Source: Snodgrassella alvi wkB2 (GTDB taxonomy: Bacteria; Pseudomonadota; Gammaproteobacteria; Burkholderiales; Neisseriaceae). From it: DNA of 64,000 nt. Under the pieces are notes generated by a model. It was not told the origin of the DNA. It saw only the letters and a program-made list of their open reading frames with translations, and did not search any database. Location: the NCBI RefSeq assembly GCF_000600005.1, contig NZ_CP007446.1:2444894-2508893 (forward strand), in the 5' to 3' direction. Positions 1 through 9,123 of the stretch are shown one piece after another (positions within the stretch are counted from its first letter, which is position 1; each line of letters begins with the position of its first letter). A program made the translations under genes and the position numbers.

Positions 1-583
1 TAAAATCCGCATATTTCTGTACTTCTGCATGCAGGTATTGCGCAATCAGCCCCACACCCAGTGAATGTCTGTCATTAATTTTATAGGCAACAGCCGGATT
101 AATATTCAATGCCTTTACGTTGGTTTTATTTACGTTATAGCGCAATACTGAATCAGAACTGTCATTGGTTCTGGCCGCATACGGAATATATACCCCAAGT
201 CCCATACCCCATCTGTCGTTCAGGCGATGGGAAAAATACAGCTGCGGCACCAGTTGCGCAGTATTGGCAATATTGCCATGCTCAGGTCCCTGTACTGCGG
301 AACCATCTGAAAATACACCTCGCGCATTACTGTATTTAATATCGGGCTTAATCACAAACAGATTAGTCTCTAGCTGGGTGCCATCCAGATGTACCAGTCC
401 GGCAGGATTATTGACAATTGTTGCCGCATCGGCCGCTTCAGCAGCGGCAGCATTCCCGGTTCCAACAGCTGTTACCGACTGTAAGCCCAAATGATATCCG
501 GAAGCATATACAGGAGAAATAACTATCGTCGTACTGATTAAGACCGCACTTATTTTCATCACAACTGGCAAACGTCTTGTCAT
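1..583 (-). CDS. FadL/OMPP1-family outer membrane protein, N-terminal part (runs off left edge)
   Basis: About 194 residues are readable before the window ends. The start at 583 is followed by a signal peptide of about 27 residues ending in PVYA, cut before SGYHLGLQSVTAVG. The mature start, with the AAAAEAADAATIVNNPAGL stretch, is the hallmark of the FadL/OMPP1/TodX porin family, which takes up long-chain fatty acids and other hydrophobic compounds across the outer membrane. The N-terminal segment forms the hatch plugging the barrel. Later text (GMGLGVYIPYAA, INPAVAYKIND, SLGVGLIAQY) has the alternating pattern of outer membrane strands. The C-terminal half lies outside the window, so intactness cannot be judged. 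An alternative start is Met9. Upstream is an unusually long A+T-rich leader. Family assignment is firm; substrate is not. Confidence 0.88.
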   Translation of the reverse strand, partial: MTRRLPVVMKISAVLISTTIVISPVYASGYHLGLQSVTAVGTGNAAAAEAADAATIVNNPAGLVHLDGTQLETNLFVIKPDIKYSNARGVFSDGSAVQGPEHGNIANTAQLVPQLYFSHRLNDRWGMGLGVYIPYAARTNDSSDSVLRYNVNKTNVKALNINPAVAYKINDRHSLGVGLIAQYLHAEVQKYADF

Positions 584-1249
584 TGTGTTTATTCTCAAAA
601 GCATAAAATAAAAAAGACCTTATTAAAGGTCAGAAAACAAATAAAAAATTCAGTCAAAAATTAAGAATAAGATAAATTTGAGTGTTTATTCTAACTCAAA
701 AAAGTAAATAATGCCGTTTGATAATCTTTACAATTATTCAACTAGATTAAATTACCCGTATTTAAATTCAATTAATTTTTACTCTTATAGCATATAAAAT
801 AAGAATAAAAATCATTATTTTTCAAATAGCTATTTTTTTAACTAAAGAAAATACACTAATTAAAACCAGATAAAAAATATACAAACTAAAAGCATAATAA
901 ATTAAATAACAATAAAATTGTTTTATTCAGGCTGAATTTGAAACATATTTGCCTGATATGATTTTCAGTTTGCTTATGCCTGACTGGTCATTATTTCTGG
1001 CTGGTAAACCAAACCATAAATAAACACAAAATTGTTGATTACCTGAAAATGAATACTGGATAGTCCGCAGTGCAGCACACCAGCGTTTCATTATTCTGCT
1101 GGCAACATTTGCCCGACTTTGCAATCATTAATTATTTTTTATACAGCAGTTTCAGCATTTATAAGCGAAATAATCCGGCTACCAGCCATTTACAGTCGCC
1201 TGTAGCAGTGGGTACACTGTCGTATTATTGATTTCGATAGCGAAACAAC
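584..1249. other. Long A+T-rich intergenic region
   Basis: About 670 bases between the divergent FadL-type gene and the membrane protein gene. The part from 600 to 900 is extremely A+T-rich and has no convincing reading frame. A 65-codon minus-strand frame at 927-1124 has no ribosome site or recognisable content and is judged accidental. A loose Fur-like stretch lies near 800-825 but its match is weak for such A+T-rich DNA. Confidence 0.5.
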
Positions 1250-1774
1250 ATGTTTCAACGTTTGAAACGCACCTGGCCACTATTACTGTTATGGCTGGAT
1301 CTGATTTACAGTTTCATACTGAATATTGTTGCCAGTATTTCAATGGAACAGACACCAGTACCACGCAATAGTTTACCGGTATCACCAGACATTGCCTTTA
1401 GCTGGTTACAGGTAATCGCCAACGGCGGTATGGTATTCATTCTCAGCCTGGCTTTTCGTACACTGCTACAGTTAAACCGCGCAGTACAACAACAGCAGAT
1501 ATGGCCGCTGACATTGCTCAGAACAGCTGCGCTGCTGATTGTACTGGCGTTTAGTTTACCTGCATGGTGGCAATGGTCATGGGCATTATGGTCACTTGCA
1601 CACGGACAGCTGGTTATAGACTGGCATAATCTGCATTACCTCATCGTTTCCATACTGTTACTTTATCCTGCCCCTCTGTGTCTGCGTTTACTCTGGATCC
1701 GCAGCCGGCAGCAGCACAGCAAAGCTGACTCCGGCAGCTCTGCTGAATCTGAAAACACCCAGCCACCAACCTGA
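1250..1774 (+). CDS. Inner membrane protein of unknown function
   Basis: A 174-residue protein I do not recognise. It has about four hydrophobic segments: residues 8-30, about 50-70, about 88-110 and about 125-150. They are separated by short polar loops, including a Gln-rich loop (VQQQQIW). The tail is hydrophilic and Ser/Glu/Pro-rich and probably cytoplasmic. The gene lies 87 bases upstream of apbC on the same strand, so the two could be co-transcribed, but nothing shows a shared function. The start is the first Met of the open frame, with only a weak purine run upstream. Tryptophan content is high for the length. Confidence 0.6.
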   Translation: MFQRLKRTWPLLLLWLDLIYSFILNIVASISMEQTPVPRNSLPVSPDIAFSWLQVIANGGMVFILSLAFRTLLQLNRAVQQQQIWPLTLLRTAALLIVLAFSLPAWWQWSWALWSLAHGQLVIDWHNLHYLIVSILLLYPAPLCLRLLWIRSRQQHSKADSGSSAESENTQPPT

Positions 1775-1861
1775 TTATTCACTACCGTCTTAAGCAAATA
1801 CTGGCTGCAGACCAAATAGGGTAAAATATGCGCCGGAAATACAGTTGCGGACTTAATTTGC

Positions 1862-2941
1862 ATGAACACACAATCCATTACCGCCTTACTTAACACAATA
1901 TCTATTCCGGACAGTAACCGTACACTGGGCAGTGAAAAAGCCCTGAGTAATGTTACCGTCACCAGTGACGGCATTCATCTGGATCTTACTTTTCCCTATC
2001 CGGTTGCCCATCTGATTGACGAACTGCAACAGCGTATTGATCAGGCCATTACCACTGAATTCGGTGACACACCATTATTTGTTCAGGTACAACTGGCGAT
2101 AGGTAAACATAAAGTACAGCCCGGTGTGCAAACCATTGCCGGCGTCAAAAATATTATTGCGGTTGCCTCAGGTAAAGGCGGTGTGGGCAAATCGACTACC
2201 AGTGCTAATCTGGCAATTGCCCTGAGCCGCATGGGTGCCCGTGTCGGCGTCCTTGATGCTGATATTTACGGCCCCAGCCAGCCTACCATGCTCGGTGTCG
2301 CCGGCCTTGAACCGCGTCAGCATCAAGATAAACTGATTCCAGTCATGGCTGCCGGTGAAATTCAAGTGATGTCCGTTGGTTTTCTGGTTGATACTGATCA
2401 GGCAGTTATCTGGCGCGGCCCGATGGTTAGTCAGGCTTTACAGCAGCTTCTGTTTCAGAGCCAGTGGGATGATGTCGATTATCTGATTATCGACTTACCC
2501 CCCGGTACAGGCGATATCCAGCTGACACTGGCACAGAAAATTCCGGTTACCGGTGCGGTTGTAGTGACCACACCGCAGGATATAGCACTGATTGATGCGC
2601 GCAAAGCAGTCAATATGTTCCAGAAAGTCAATATTCCCATTTTCGGCGTACTTGAAAACATGTCGGTGCATATCTGCTCTAACTGCGGCCATACCGAATC
2701 TATTTTCGGACAGAATGGCGGTAAACAGCTTGCTGATAAACTCGGTGTTCCCCTGCTGGGTCAGCTACCGTTAACAATGGCTGTACGTGAGGCCATGGAT
2801 AACGGTACCGCCGGCATACTGGCAGAGCAGCAGCCGCAAATAGCCGGCTTGTATGAACAGGCTGCATGGCAGCTGGTGCAGGCACTGGCAGATCAGGGTA
2901 AAGACTATAGCCGGCGTTTCCCCAAAATTGTGGTCGAATAA
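1862..2941 (+). CDS. apbC: Iron-sulfur cluster carrier protein ApbC (Mrp/NBP35 family)
   Basis: 359 residues, usual length for the family. An N-terminal DUF59-like domain (about residues 5-85) precedes the P-loop ATPase. The deviant Walker A GKGGVGKST is at 104-112, with the two lysines typical of MinD/Mrp ATPases. LDADIYGPSQP follows at about 131-141, the switch motif DLPPGTGD at 211-218, and the cluster-binding CSNC at 272-275. Known members act as dimers that carry a [4Fe-4S] cluster on the paired CxxC motifs and hand it to apo-enzymes in the cytoplasm. All key residues are present. The start is set by the ATG at 1862, which directly follows a run ending in ACTTAATTTGC and gives the usual N-terminus. 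Confidence 0.95.
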   Translation: MNTQSITALLNTISIPDSNRTLGSEKALSNVTVTSDGIHLDLTFPYPVAHLIDELQQRIDQAITTEFGDTPLFVQVQLAIGKHKVQPGVQTIAGVKNIIAVASGKGGVGKSTTSANLAIALSRMGARVGVLDADIYGPSQPTMLGVAGLEPRQHQDKLIPVMAAGEIQVMSVGFLVDTDQAVIWRGPMVSQALQQLLFQSQWDDVDYLIIDLPPGTGDIQLTLAQKIPVTGAVVVTTPQDIALIDARKAVNMFQKVNIPIFGVLENMSVHICSNCGHTESIFGQNGGKQLADKLGVPLLGQLPLTMAVREAMDNGTAGILAEQQPQIAGLYEQAAWQLVQALADQGKDYSRRFPKIVVE

Positions 2942-3103
2942 ACCTGCACAGCCAAATACATTTACCGAACCATGCGATAATATTCACAACGGTTGTGACT
3001 GCACGGCCGTTTTAACAGCCTGTCTGCATCCGGCGCAGCCGTCAGACACAGCAAATTGAATTTAACCTGTTGTAACCAATGACACCCTTGGTGATGCCAT
3101 TTT

Positions 3104-4831
3104 ATGAACACACCGTTTTGGCCGTTACTGGCCTTGCTTGCCGATGGTCTGGCACATGAAGTCCAGACACTGGCAGGCATTCTGAATAAAAAAATACCGC
3201 AGCTCAATGCAGCATGGCAGGATATGCCTGCCCATATCCAGAATCTGCTGCGTCAGCGTAATGGTGTCTGGCAGCTAACTAAAACTCTGGCATTAATACC
3301 GGAACACATCTTCAATACCAGTGCCCGTCAGTACGGGTTTAATCCGCAGCTGCTGGAGCAGACCACATCGACCAACAGCGTCCTGCTGGAGCAATTGCGC
3401 TATGCACCGGTAAATACAGCGCCGCAAATCTGTCTGGCTTATGAGCAGACTGCCGGGCGCGGACGTCAGGGCAAATCATGGCAAAACCGCATCGGCGACT
3501 GCCTTATGTTCAGCCTGAGCTGGTCATTTAAGCGGCCTCAGGCAGAACTTGGCGGTCTGGCGCTGGTAGTAGCGCTGGCTGTCGCACAAACTTTACGCGG
3601 GCTCGGTGTAGCGGCACAAATTAAATGGCCGAATGATCTGATGCTGGATAAAAACAAACTTGGCGGCATCCTGATTGAAACCATAGCGCAACAGAATCAG
3701 ACTACTGCTGTTATCGGTATCGGTATCAATTTCAGTCTGCCTGATCAGGTAGGCACAGCCGCAGCTATTCTGCCTCTTCTGCCACATGCACAGGTAACAC
3801 AGATTTTTCAGGGTATTCTGGCCAAACTGGCAAAATATCTGCCTCTGTTTGACCAGACCGGGCTAGATCCGTTTCTTAATGATTACAACCAGCTGCATCG
3901 GGATCAGAGACAAATAGTCCATCTCTTAGCCAACGGCAAGACCATTGCCGAAGGTACCGTTAACGGGATTGCAGCATCGGGGGCTTTATTGCTGCAAACT
4001 GCCGTCGGAGAACGCAGCTTCGTCACCGGTGAAATCAGCCTGCGCCCGGGGACTGCACAGAATCGGGTACAAGCCAATAACAGAAAACGTTACCTGTTAC
4101 TGGATGCCGGCAACAGCAAACTCAAATGGGCATGGGTAGAAAACGGCTGCATACAGGCTTATGGCAAAGCAGCCTACTACGACCTGAAGCCCCTGATACA
4201 GGACTGGGTCAGACAAGGAGCCGGCGTACAGCGCATTATCGGCTGTGCTGTCTGCGGAGAAGCCCGACAGCAGCAAATCGCCGGTATTCTGCCACTGCCA
4301 GTGCAGTGGCTGCCGTCTATGCCGGAAGCACTTGGTATCTGTAATCATTACCGCAATCCGGCCGAACATGGTGCCGACCGCTGGTTTAATCTCATCGGCA
4401 GCCGGCGCTACAGCCGTCAGGCCTGTGTCGTAGTCAGTTGTGGTACAGCCGTCACAGTAGATGCCCTTACCGACACCAACCATTATCTTGGTGGCAGTAT
4501 CCTGCCGGGTTTTTATTTAATGAAAGAGGCATTATCGCGACGCACCGCCAATCTTAACCGGCCGCTGGGTAAACCATACGCTTTTGCCACCACCACCCCG
4601 AATGCCATGGCCAGCGGCATTATGGACGCAGTCTGCGGAGCTATTGTGCTGATGCATGCGCGCCTGCAACAGAAAATCGGTGCCGGCAAACCTGTCGACA
4701 TTATTATTACCGGTGGGGGTGCCAATAAAGTGGCTCAGGCACTTCCTAATACATTTGTCTTAGACAACCGCATTGAAATTGTGGATAATTTAGTGATTTA
4801 CGGTTTACTAAACTGGGTTGAATACGCATGA
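3104..4831 (+). CDS. birA/coaX: Bifunctional biotin-[acetyl-CoA-carboxylase] ligase / type III pantothenate kinase
   Basis: A 575-residue fusion. Residues 1-60 form a winged-helix-like domain. The ligase follows: the biotinyl-AMP loop GRGRQGK at 118-124, KWPNDL at 174-179 and a C-terminal SH3-like domain to about 315. This half joins biotin to acetyl-CoA carboxylase and may act as a repressor of biotin genes. From about 328 the sequence is a type III pantothenate kinase: phosphate-binding DAGNSKLKW at 334-342, GADRW at 423-427 and CGTAVTVD at 446-453. That half catalyses the first step of coenzyme A synthesis. This fusion is characteristic of Neisseriaceae. The end overlaps the next gene by four bases (ATGA), pointing to translational coupling. 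Confidence 0.95.
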   Translation: MNTPFWPLLALLADGLAHEVQTLAGILNKKIPQLNAAWQDMPAHIQNLLRQRNGVWQLTKTLALIPEHIFNTSARQYGFNPQLLEQTTSTNSVLLEQLRYAPVNTAPQICLAYEQTAGRGRQGKSWQNRIGDCLMFSLSWSFKRPQAELGGLALVVALAVAQTLRGLGVAAQIKWPNDLMLDKNKLGGILIETIAQQNQTTAVIGIGINFSLPDQVGTAAAILPLLPHAQVTQIFQGILAKLAKYLPLFDQTGLDPFLNDYNQLHRDQRQIVHLLANGKTIAEGTVNGIAASGALLLQTAVGERSFVTGEISLRPGTAQNRVQANNRKRYLLLDAGNSKLKWAWVENGCIQAYGKAAYYDLKPLIQDWVRQGAGVQRIIGCAVCGEARQQQIAGILPLPVQWLPSMPEALGICNHYRNPAEHGADRWFNLIGSRRYSRQACVVVSCGTAVTVDALTDTNHYLGGSILPGFYLMKEALSRRTANLNRPLGKPYAFATTTPNAMASGIMDAVCGAIVLMHARLQQKIGAGKPVDIIITGGGANKVAQALPNTFVLDNRIEIVDNLVIYGLLNWVEYA

Positions 4832-5637
4832 AATGGCTGTTTGCAATTTTAGTAGCACTCAATATCATTGTTTTTGGCAGCATGATAGCAGGGAAACTGG
4901 TACATAGTAATTCTGGTGCACCTGCTGCAGCCAGTGCGGCCAGCCCTGAAACAGAAGCTGTTGCACCCGCCAGTCCGGACATCAGTGTACGACAGGCAAC
5001 AGAAACTGAAACTGTTGCCGGCAGCAATACAACAGCAGCTAAAGCTGCCAGCAAAACAGAAACTACTGCTGCGCCCAAAACAACTACTGCCGCTACTACT
5101 ACTGCTTCCGACAACACTGACAAACAGGCTGCTGCTCCGACCAATACCTGTACTGCCACTGTTACCCTGCCGGAAGACGATTTTCATCGTATCAAAGGCC
5201 TGCTTACTCACTGGCCGTTTACCACCAGCCGCTTTATAGAACAGGTCAGCGCTCCGGCCAAAACCCGTCAGACAGCTGCTCCTACCCGCTACATGGTTGC
5301 CCTCTCTTCCGGTAATGACAGCAGTATACGTGCCCGTCTGCAGGAACAGGGATTTGACTACGGTGTTAATCAGGGTAAAGTCAGCCTTGGCGTATTTAAC
5401 CGCCGTGAAGATGCAGAAGGCCTGATGGCGCGTGCCAAAATGCAGGGATTCAGTGACGCCTTTATCACCACATTGGGCGGTAGCAGCGACAGTGACAGCC
5501 AGCCATCCGGCAGTTCCGCTACCAGCATTGCCAAAATGCGCGTTGTATTCAGCGGTGTAGACAACTCAGCTATGCAGGACATCAACGCTATTACCGGTCG
5601 TTACGGCCGGATGCAGCGTAGTGGTAAATGTCATTAA
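4828..5637 (+). CDS. SPOR-domain membrane protein
   Basis: 269 residues. Residues 4-25 form one transmembrane segment, so the rest is periplasmic. Residues 28-108 are a low-complexity Ala/Thr/Lys/Ser linker. A SPOR domain spans about 153-216 (RYMVALSSGND, RLQEQGFDYGV, VSLGVFNRREDAEGL); SPOR domains bind glycan strands stripped of stem peptides at the division septum. The last 50 residues are Ser-rich with a short basic end. It starts inside the stop of birA-coaX. Neisseria has a comparable SPOR gene downstream of the same fusion (recollection). A role in septal peptidoglycan processing is inferred from the domain only. Confidence 0.85.
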   Translation: MKWLFAILVALNIIVFGSMIAGKLVHSNSGAPAAASAASPETEAVAPASPDISVRQATETETVAGSNTTAAKAASKTETTAAPKTTTAATTTASDNTDKQAAAPTNTCTATVTLPEDDFHRIKGLLTHWPFTTSRFIEQVSAPAKTRQTAAPTRYMVALSSGNDSSIRARLQEQGFDYGVNQGKVSLGVFNRREDAEGLMARAKMQGFSDAFITTLGGSSDSDSQPSGSSATSIAKMRVVFSGVDNSAMQDINAITGRYGRMQRSGKCH

Positions 5638-5663
5638 GCCGGCACCTATCCGCTTAAATATTC

Positions 5664-7139
5664 ATGAGTACCCGTGCAGTTATCCTGAAAAACATATCCG
5701 CTAATCTGCTGCTGCAACTGATAACTGCACTGGGCGGATTCATCCTGCCGCCGTTAATTGTTGTAACCTATGGTTCAGCAACCAACGGTATGCTGGCCTC
5801 TATCAAACAGTTTATTGCCTACCTGACTTTACTGGAGGCTGGTATCGGTGCAGCTGCCGTCGTAGCCCTTTATCAGGCGCTAACAGCACAGGATAACCAG
5901 CTGCGTAACCGCATTCTTGCAGCTGCCCATCACTTTTACCGCATCTCCGGCGGGCTGTTTGCCGTCGCATTACTGATACTGGCTATCCTGTTTGCCTGGC
6001 TCACCCACACCGAAATCAGTGCCAGCCTTACCTTTTACATGGTACTGATAATGGGTGCCGTGAATATTCTGGATTTTTTCTTTTTCGGCAGCTACCGTGC
6101 CTTACTTACTGCCGACCAGAAAACCTATATCATCTCCGCCATTCAGGCAGGCAGCATCTTCGTTAATATCGTCGTATGCTACTGGCTGATCCGTAACGGC
6201 TATAGTATTCTGACTGTTCAGTTTATCTCTACCCTGATACAGGCGAGTAAATTTCTGTTGTACCGTCACTATGTAAAACACCACTATCACAATCTGAGCC
6301 AGCATTACGACAAACATAACGCATATAAGCTGCAACAAACATGGGATGCCCTTACCCATCAGCTAACCGGTCTGCTGATATTCAGCTCACCACTGGTACT
6401 GATTACTTTTTTCCTGTCACTGAAAGACGCCAGCATCTACGCCGTTTATGCGTTGATTTTCGGCGCCATCAAAATGGCCTTACAATCACTGTCACAAGGC
6501 ATGCAGGCTATTTTCGGTCATAGCCTTACCACAGATATCCAGCGTACCCGTCAGAATTTCTGCCGCTATAATCGTCTCTTTATGTGCTTTCTGGGCTGGG
6601 TCTATACATGCACCGGCCTGTTGCTGGCACCCTTTATTCAGCTTTATACCCGTAATATGACCGATGCCAACTACCATCAGCCCGTGCTGGCTGCACTGTT
6701 TTTACTGGTAGGCATTATTGAAAACAGCCGTATTCCGAGTATGACCATGATCATGGCCGCTGGTCGCTACAAAGATACTAAACCACAGGCATTGATCGAA
6801 GCTGCTCTGAACATTACCTGCTCAGTATGCTTTATACAGATATGGGGCAGTGCCGGCATTTTGCTTGCAGCACTGATATCATTTCTTTACCGCAGCAGTG
6901 AAATGGTGCATTACACCAGCAAACACATTCTGTCCCTGCCCTGCACCCGTGCCTATCTGCTGTGGCTGACAGTTTTTGCTACCATCGCCATTATCCTCAC
7001 TATTGGCTGGCATCCGGTAAACAGCATCAGTGTACATACCTTTATCGATTGGATTAAACTTGGCTTTATTACCGGTCTGAGCACCGCCATACCCTTTGGC
7101 ATCCTGTTAATTCTGATTTATCGCCGGCCTGCCCAATGA
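5664..7139 (+). CDS. Polysaccharide flippase (Wzx-like, MATE/MOP superfamily)
   Basis: 491 residues with about twelve to fourteen hydrophobic segments spread over the whole length, as in O-antigen and capsule repeat-unit flippases of the MOP superfamily. The N-terminus, with LLLQLITALGGFILPPLIV and a GSATNGMLASIKQF loop, fits the opening of a polysaccharide transporter. Family members move undecaprenyl-diphosphate-linked oligosaccharides from the cytoplasmic to the periplasmic face of the inner membrane. It is the first gene of a sugar polymer cluster: the stop overlaps the start of the next glycosyltransferase by four bases. The gene begins 26 bases after the SPOR gene, so transcription may continue from birA-coaX. 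No polymerase (Wzy) is recognisable in the cluster. Confidence 0.85.
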   Translation: MSTRAVILKNISANLLLQLITALGGFILPPLIVVTYGSATNGMLASIKQFIAYLTLLEAGIGAAAVVALYQALTAQDNQLRNRILAAAHHFYRISGGLFAVALLILAILFAWLTHTEISASLTFYMVLIMGAVNILDFFFFGSYRALLTADQKTYIISAIQAGSIFVNIVVCYWLIRNGYSILTVQFISTLIQASKFLLYRHYVKHHYHNLSQHYDKHNAYKLQQTWDALTHQLTGLLIFSSPLVLITFFLSLKDASIYAVYALIFGAIKMALQSLSQGMQAIFGHSLTTDIQRTRQNFCRYNRLFMCFLGWVYTCTGLLLAPFIQLYTRNMTDANYHQPVLAALFLLVGIIENSRIPSMTMIMAAGRYKDTKPQALIEAALNITCSVCFIQIWGSAGILLAALISFLYRSSEMVHYTSKHILSLPCTRAYLLWLTVFATIAIILTIGWHPVNSISVHTFIDWIKLGFITGLSTAIPFGILLILIYRRPAQ

Positions 7140-7891
7140 TACCCAAACTGATTCACTATTGCTGGTTCGGACCTCAGCCACTGCCTGCCGCCACCCAACA
7201 ATATATTGCCAGCTGGCGCCAGTTTCTGCCCGATTACCAAATTCAGCTGTGGAACGAACACAATTTTGACTACCAGGCTAACGTTTACACCCGTTCAGCC
7301 TATGCTGCCGGTAAATATGCCTTTGTAGCCGATGTCTGCCGTATTCAGGCACTTTATCAGCATGGCGGCATCTATCTGGATACCGATGTACAGATGATTG
7401 CCTCATTCGACCCATTCCTGCACCATCACTGCTTCACCGGTTTCGAACAAGGCATGAATCCCTATACCCGCGAGCTTACCTGTAACCCTCAGGCCGGCGT
7501 AATGGGTTGTGAAGCCGGCAGCATTCTTATGCAGGATATCTGGCAACAGTATCAGAATCTTGAATTCAACCCGCAGCAGCTTATTACCATCAACCAGTTA
7601 TTTAAACAAATATACCAAAAGCACGGAATTATCCTTAACGATCAGCGGCAGGAAATTCCCGGCTATGTCTGCGTTTATCCAAGTGATTACTTCATGGCCA
7701 AAAATGCCTATACCCATGAACTGAACCGTACTACTAATACTGTCTGCATTCATCACTACGACGGTACATGGCTTAATGACAGTAAAGGCGTCAACCAGCT
7801 CAAACGCAGAATCCTGAACACTCTGCGTACTACACTTGGCGCCCGTAACAGCCAGAAACTGATAGCGCTGCTCAAACGGAAAAACCGATGA
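7136..7891 (+). CDS. Glycosyltransferase with DXD motif (Gly_transf_sug / GT32-like)
   Basis: 251 residues. The opening IPKLIHYCWFG (2-12) and the central ADVCRIQALYQHGGIYLDTD (65-84) are the signature of the DXD sugar-binding family that includes OCH1-like and capsular polysaccharide transferases. D82-T83-D84 would hold the metal and the nucleotide sugar. There is no signal peptide or membrane segment, so it should act at the cytoplasmic face of the membrane. It overlaps the flippase before it and the Stealth gene after it by four bases each, which argues for coupled translation and one pathway. The transferred sugar cannot be told from sequence. Confidence 0.88.
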   Translation: MIPKLIHYCWFGPQPLPAATQQYIASWRQFLPDYQIQLWNEHNFDYQANVYTRSAYAAGKYAFVADVCRIQALYQHGGIYLDTDVQMIASFDPFLHHHCFTGFEQGMNPYTRELTCNPQAGVMGCEAGSILMQDIWQQYQNLEFNPQQLITINQLFKQIYQKHGIILNDQRQEIPGYVCVYPSDYFMAKNAYTHELNRTTNTVCIHHYDGTWLNDSKGVNQLKRRILNTLRTTLGARNSQKLIALLKRKNR

Positions 7892-8979
7892 ACACCAGTA
7901 CTGACAATACCTCGATTGATTTTGTTCTGCCATGGGTAGACAACAGCGATCCGGACTGGCTGGCTGCAAAAAACCACTATCAGCCACAACATCAGGGACA
8001 CAGTGACGCGACCAGTAATAACCGTTATCAGGATTTCGGCACCCTGCGTTATGTACTGCGCTCCATTGAAAAAAACTGCCCGTGGTATCACAAAATTTAC
8101 CTGATAACCGCCGATCAGCAGCCGCCTTGGCTGAAAACCAGTCATCCGAAAATAGAAATTGTCAGCCACCGGCAACTGTTTATCCGCCCGCAGAATCTGC
8201 CAGTATTCAATTCCTCAGCTATCGAAATGAATCTGGTTAACCTTAAAGGCCTGAGTGAACAATTTGTTTATCTTAACGACGACACCGTCATTCTGCGCCC
8301 TGTCCCGCGTGAGCGGCTGTTTCAGCACGGGCTACCAGTAGACTTTCTCTGTCATGGCTGGCTAAAGCGCGGCAGCCTGTTTCGCCGTCTGCGCGGCCGC
8401 AACAGCTGGGTAGATGCACTGAATAACAATATTGCCCTGATTAACCGCCTGTATCAGCCGGCCTCACTGAATAAACAGCAATTATTTGCCCATAGCTACA
8501 GTTTGCGTGAAAAATTCAGCAATTTCCTGCTCAAATATCTTTACCGCCATTATTTCTGGTTTGCTCACTGGCATCTGCCCCAGCCTTACACCCGCAGTAC
8601 CCTGCAACAGGTTTATCAGCACTTCGAACCGGAAATACTTGCCAGCACCGCAAACCGCTTCCGCGCCGGTAACGACCTCACCATCTACCTCAATCGCTAC
8701 TGGCAACTGGCCAGCGGTGCATTCATACCCCAAAAACATAACGACGGCTTCGTACGTAACATCAGCAACATCACCGAACTGAATAACGCTATCCATTATC
8801 TGCATCGCCACCCGGAAATCCGTTTTGTCTGTCTCAACGATACCTGCACCAGCAACAACAGCACCGAACTGGCACAACTGCACGCTGCTCAAAGTGCATT
8901 TTACGAGCACTACCTGCCCGATCCGGCCTCATTTGAGCAAAACAGCCAGCGGCCATCATCACAGTATAAATCGATATAA
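7888..8979 (+). CDS. Stealth-family sugar-phosphate transferase (capsule polymerase type)
   Basis: 363 residues with the conserved regions of the Stealth family. Region 1 is IDFVLPWVDNSDPDW (10-24). Region 2 covers RYQDFGTLRYVLRSIEKNCP (46-65), KIYLITADQQPPWL and the acidic NDD of VYLNDDTVILRPV (about 128-139). Later KHNDGFVRNIS and the C-terminal part follow. Characterised members, such as the meningococcal serogroup A capsule polymerase and host GlcNAc-1-phosphotransferase, transfer hexose-1-phosphate to a sugar and make phosphodiester links. The polymer made here may therefore contain phosphodiesters; this is inference. The start overlaps the preceding stop by four bases. A 144-base gap with a possible -10 (TATAAT at 9068) separates it from the next gene. 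Confidence 0.9.
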   Translation: MNTSTDNTSIDFVLPWVDNSDPDWLAAKNHYQPQHQGHSDATSNNRYQDFGTLRYVLRSIEKNCPWYHKIYLITADQQPPWLKTSHPKIEIVSHRQLFIRPQNLPVFNSSAIEMNLVNLKGLSEQFVYLNDDTVILRPVPRERLFQHGLPVDFLCHGWLKRGSLFRRLRGRNSWVDALNNNIALINRLYQPASLNKQQLFAHSYSLREKFSNFLLKYLYRHYFWFAHWHLPQPYTRSTLQQVYQHFEPEILASTANRFRAGNDLTIYLNRYWQLASGAFIPQKHNDGFVRNISNITELNNAIHYLHRHPEIRFVCLNDTCTSNNSTELAQLHAAQSAFYEHYLPDPASFEQNSQRPSSQYKSI

Positions 8980-9123
8980 ATGTAAAAAAATCAGCAACTA
9001 TCTTTGATGTAACAGCATAAACCTGCACCCACCGTCATCCGAGAGGCACCTGCCTGCATTGTTGCGATATAATAAACAAATCTTGACAAACTATTAGCAT
9101 AGGCATCCATCACTGCCACAACC

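Noticed and set aside
109..494. Plus-strand frames of 76 and 109 codons at the left edge
   Set aside because: They run antisense through the FadL-type porin gene, whose minus-strand reading has a signal peptide and family motifs.
795..830. Possible Fur box upstream of the FadL-type gene
   Set aside because: Only about 14 of 19 positions match, in DNA so A+T-rich that such a match is expected by chance.
927..1124. 65-codon minus-strand frame
   Set aside because: No ribosome site, no recognisable content, in a long A+T-rich spacer.
4097..4483. 128-codon minus-strand frame
   Set aside because: Antisense to the pantothenate kinase half of the fusion.
9083..9115. TTGACA promoter before the family 2 glycosyltransferase gene
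   Set aside because: No acceptable -10 box lies 16-18 bases after it.
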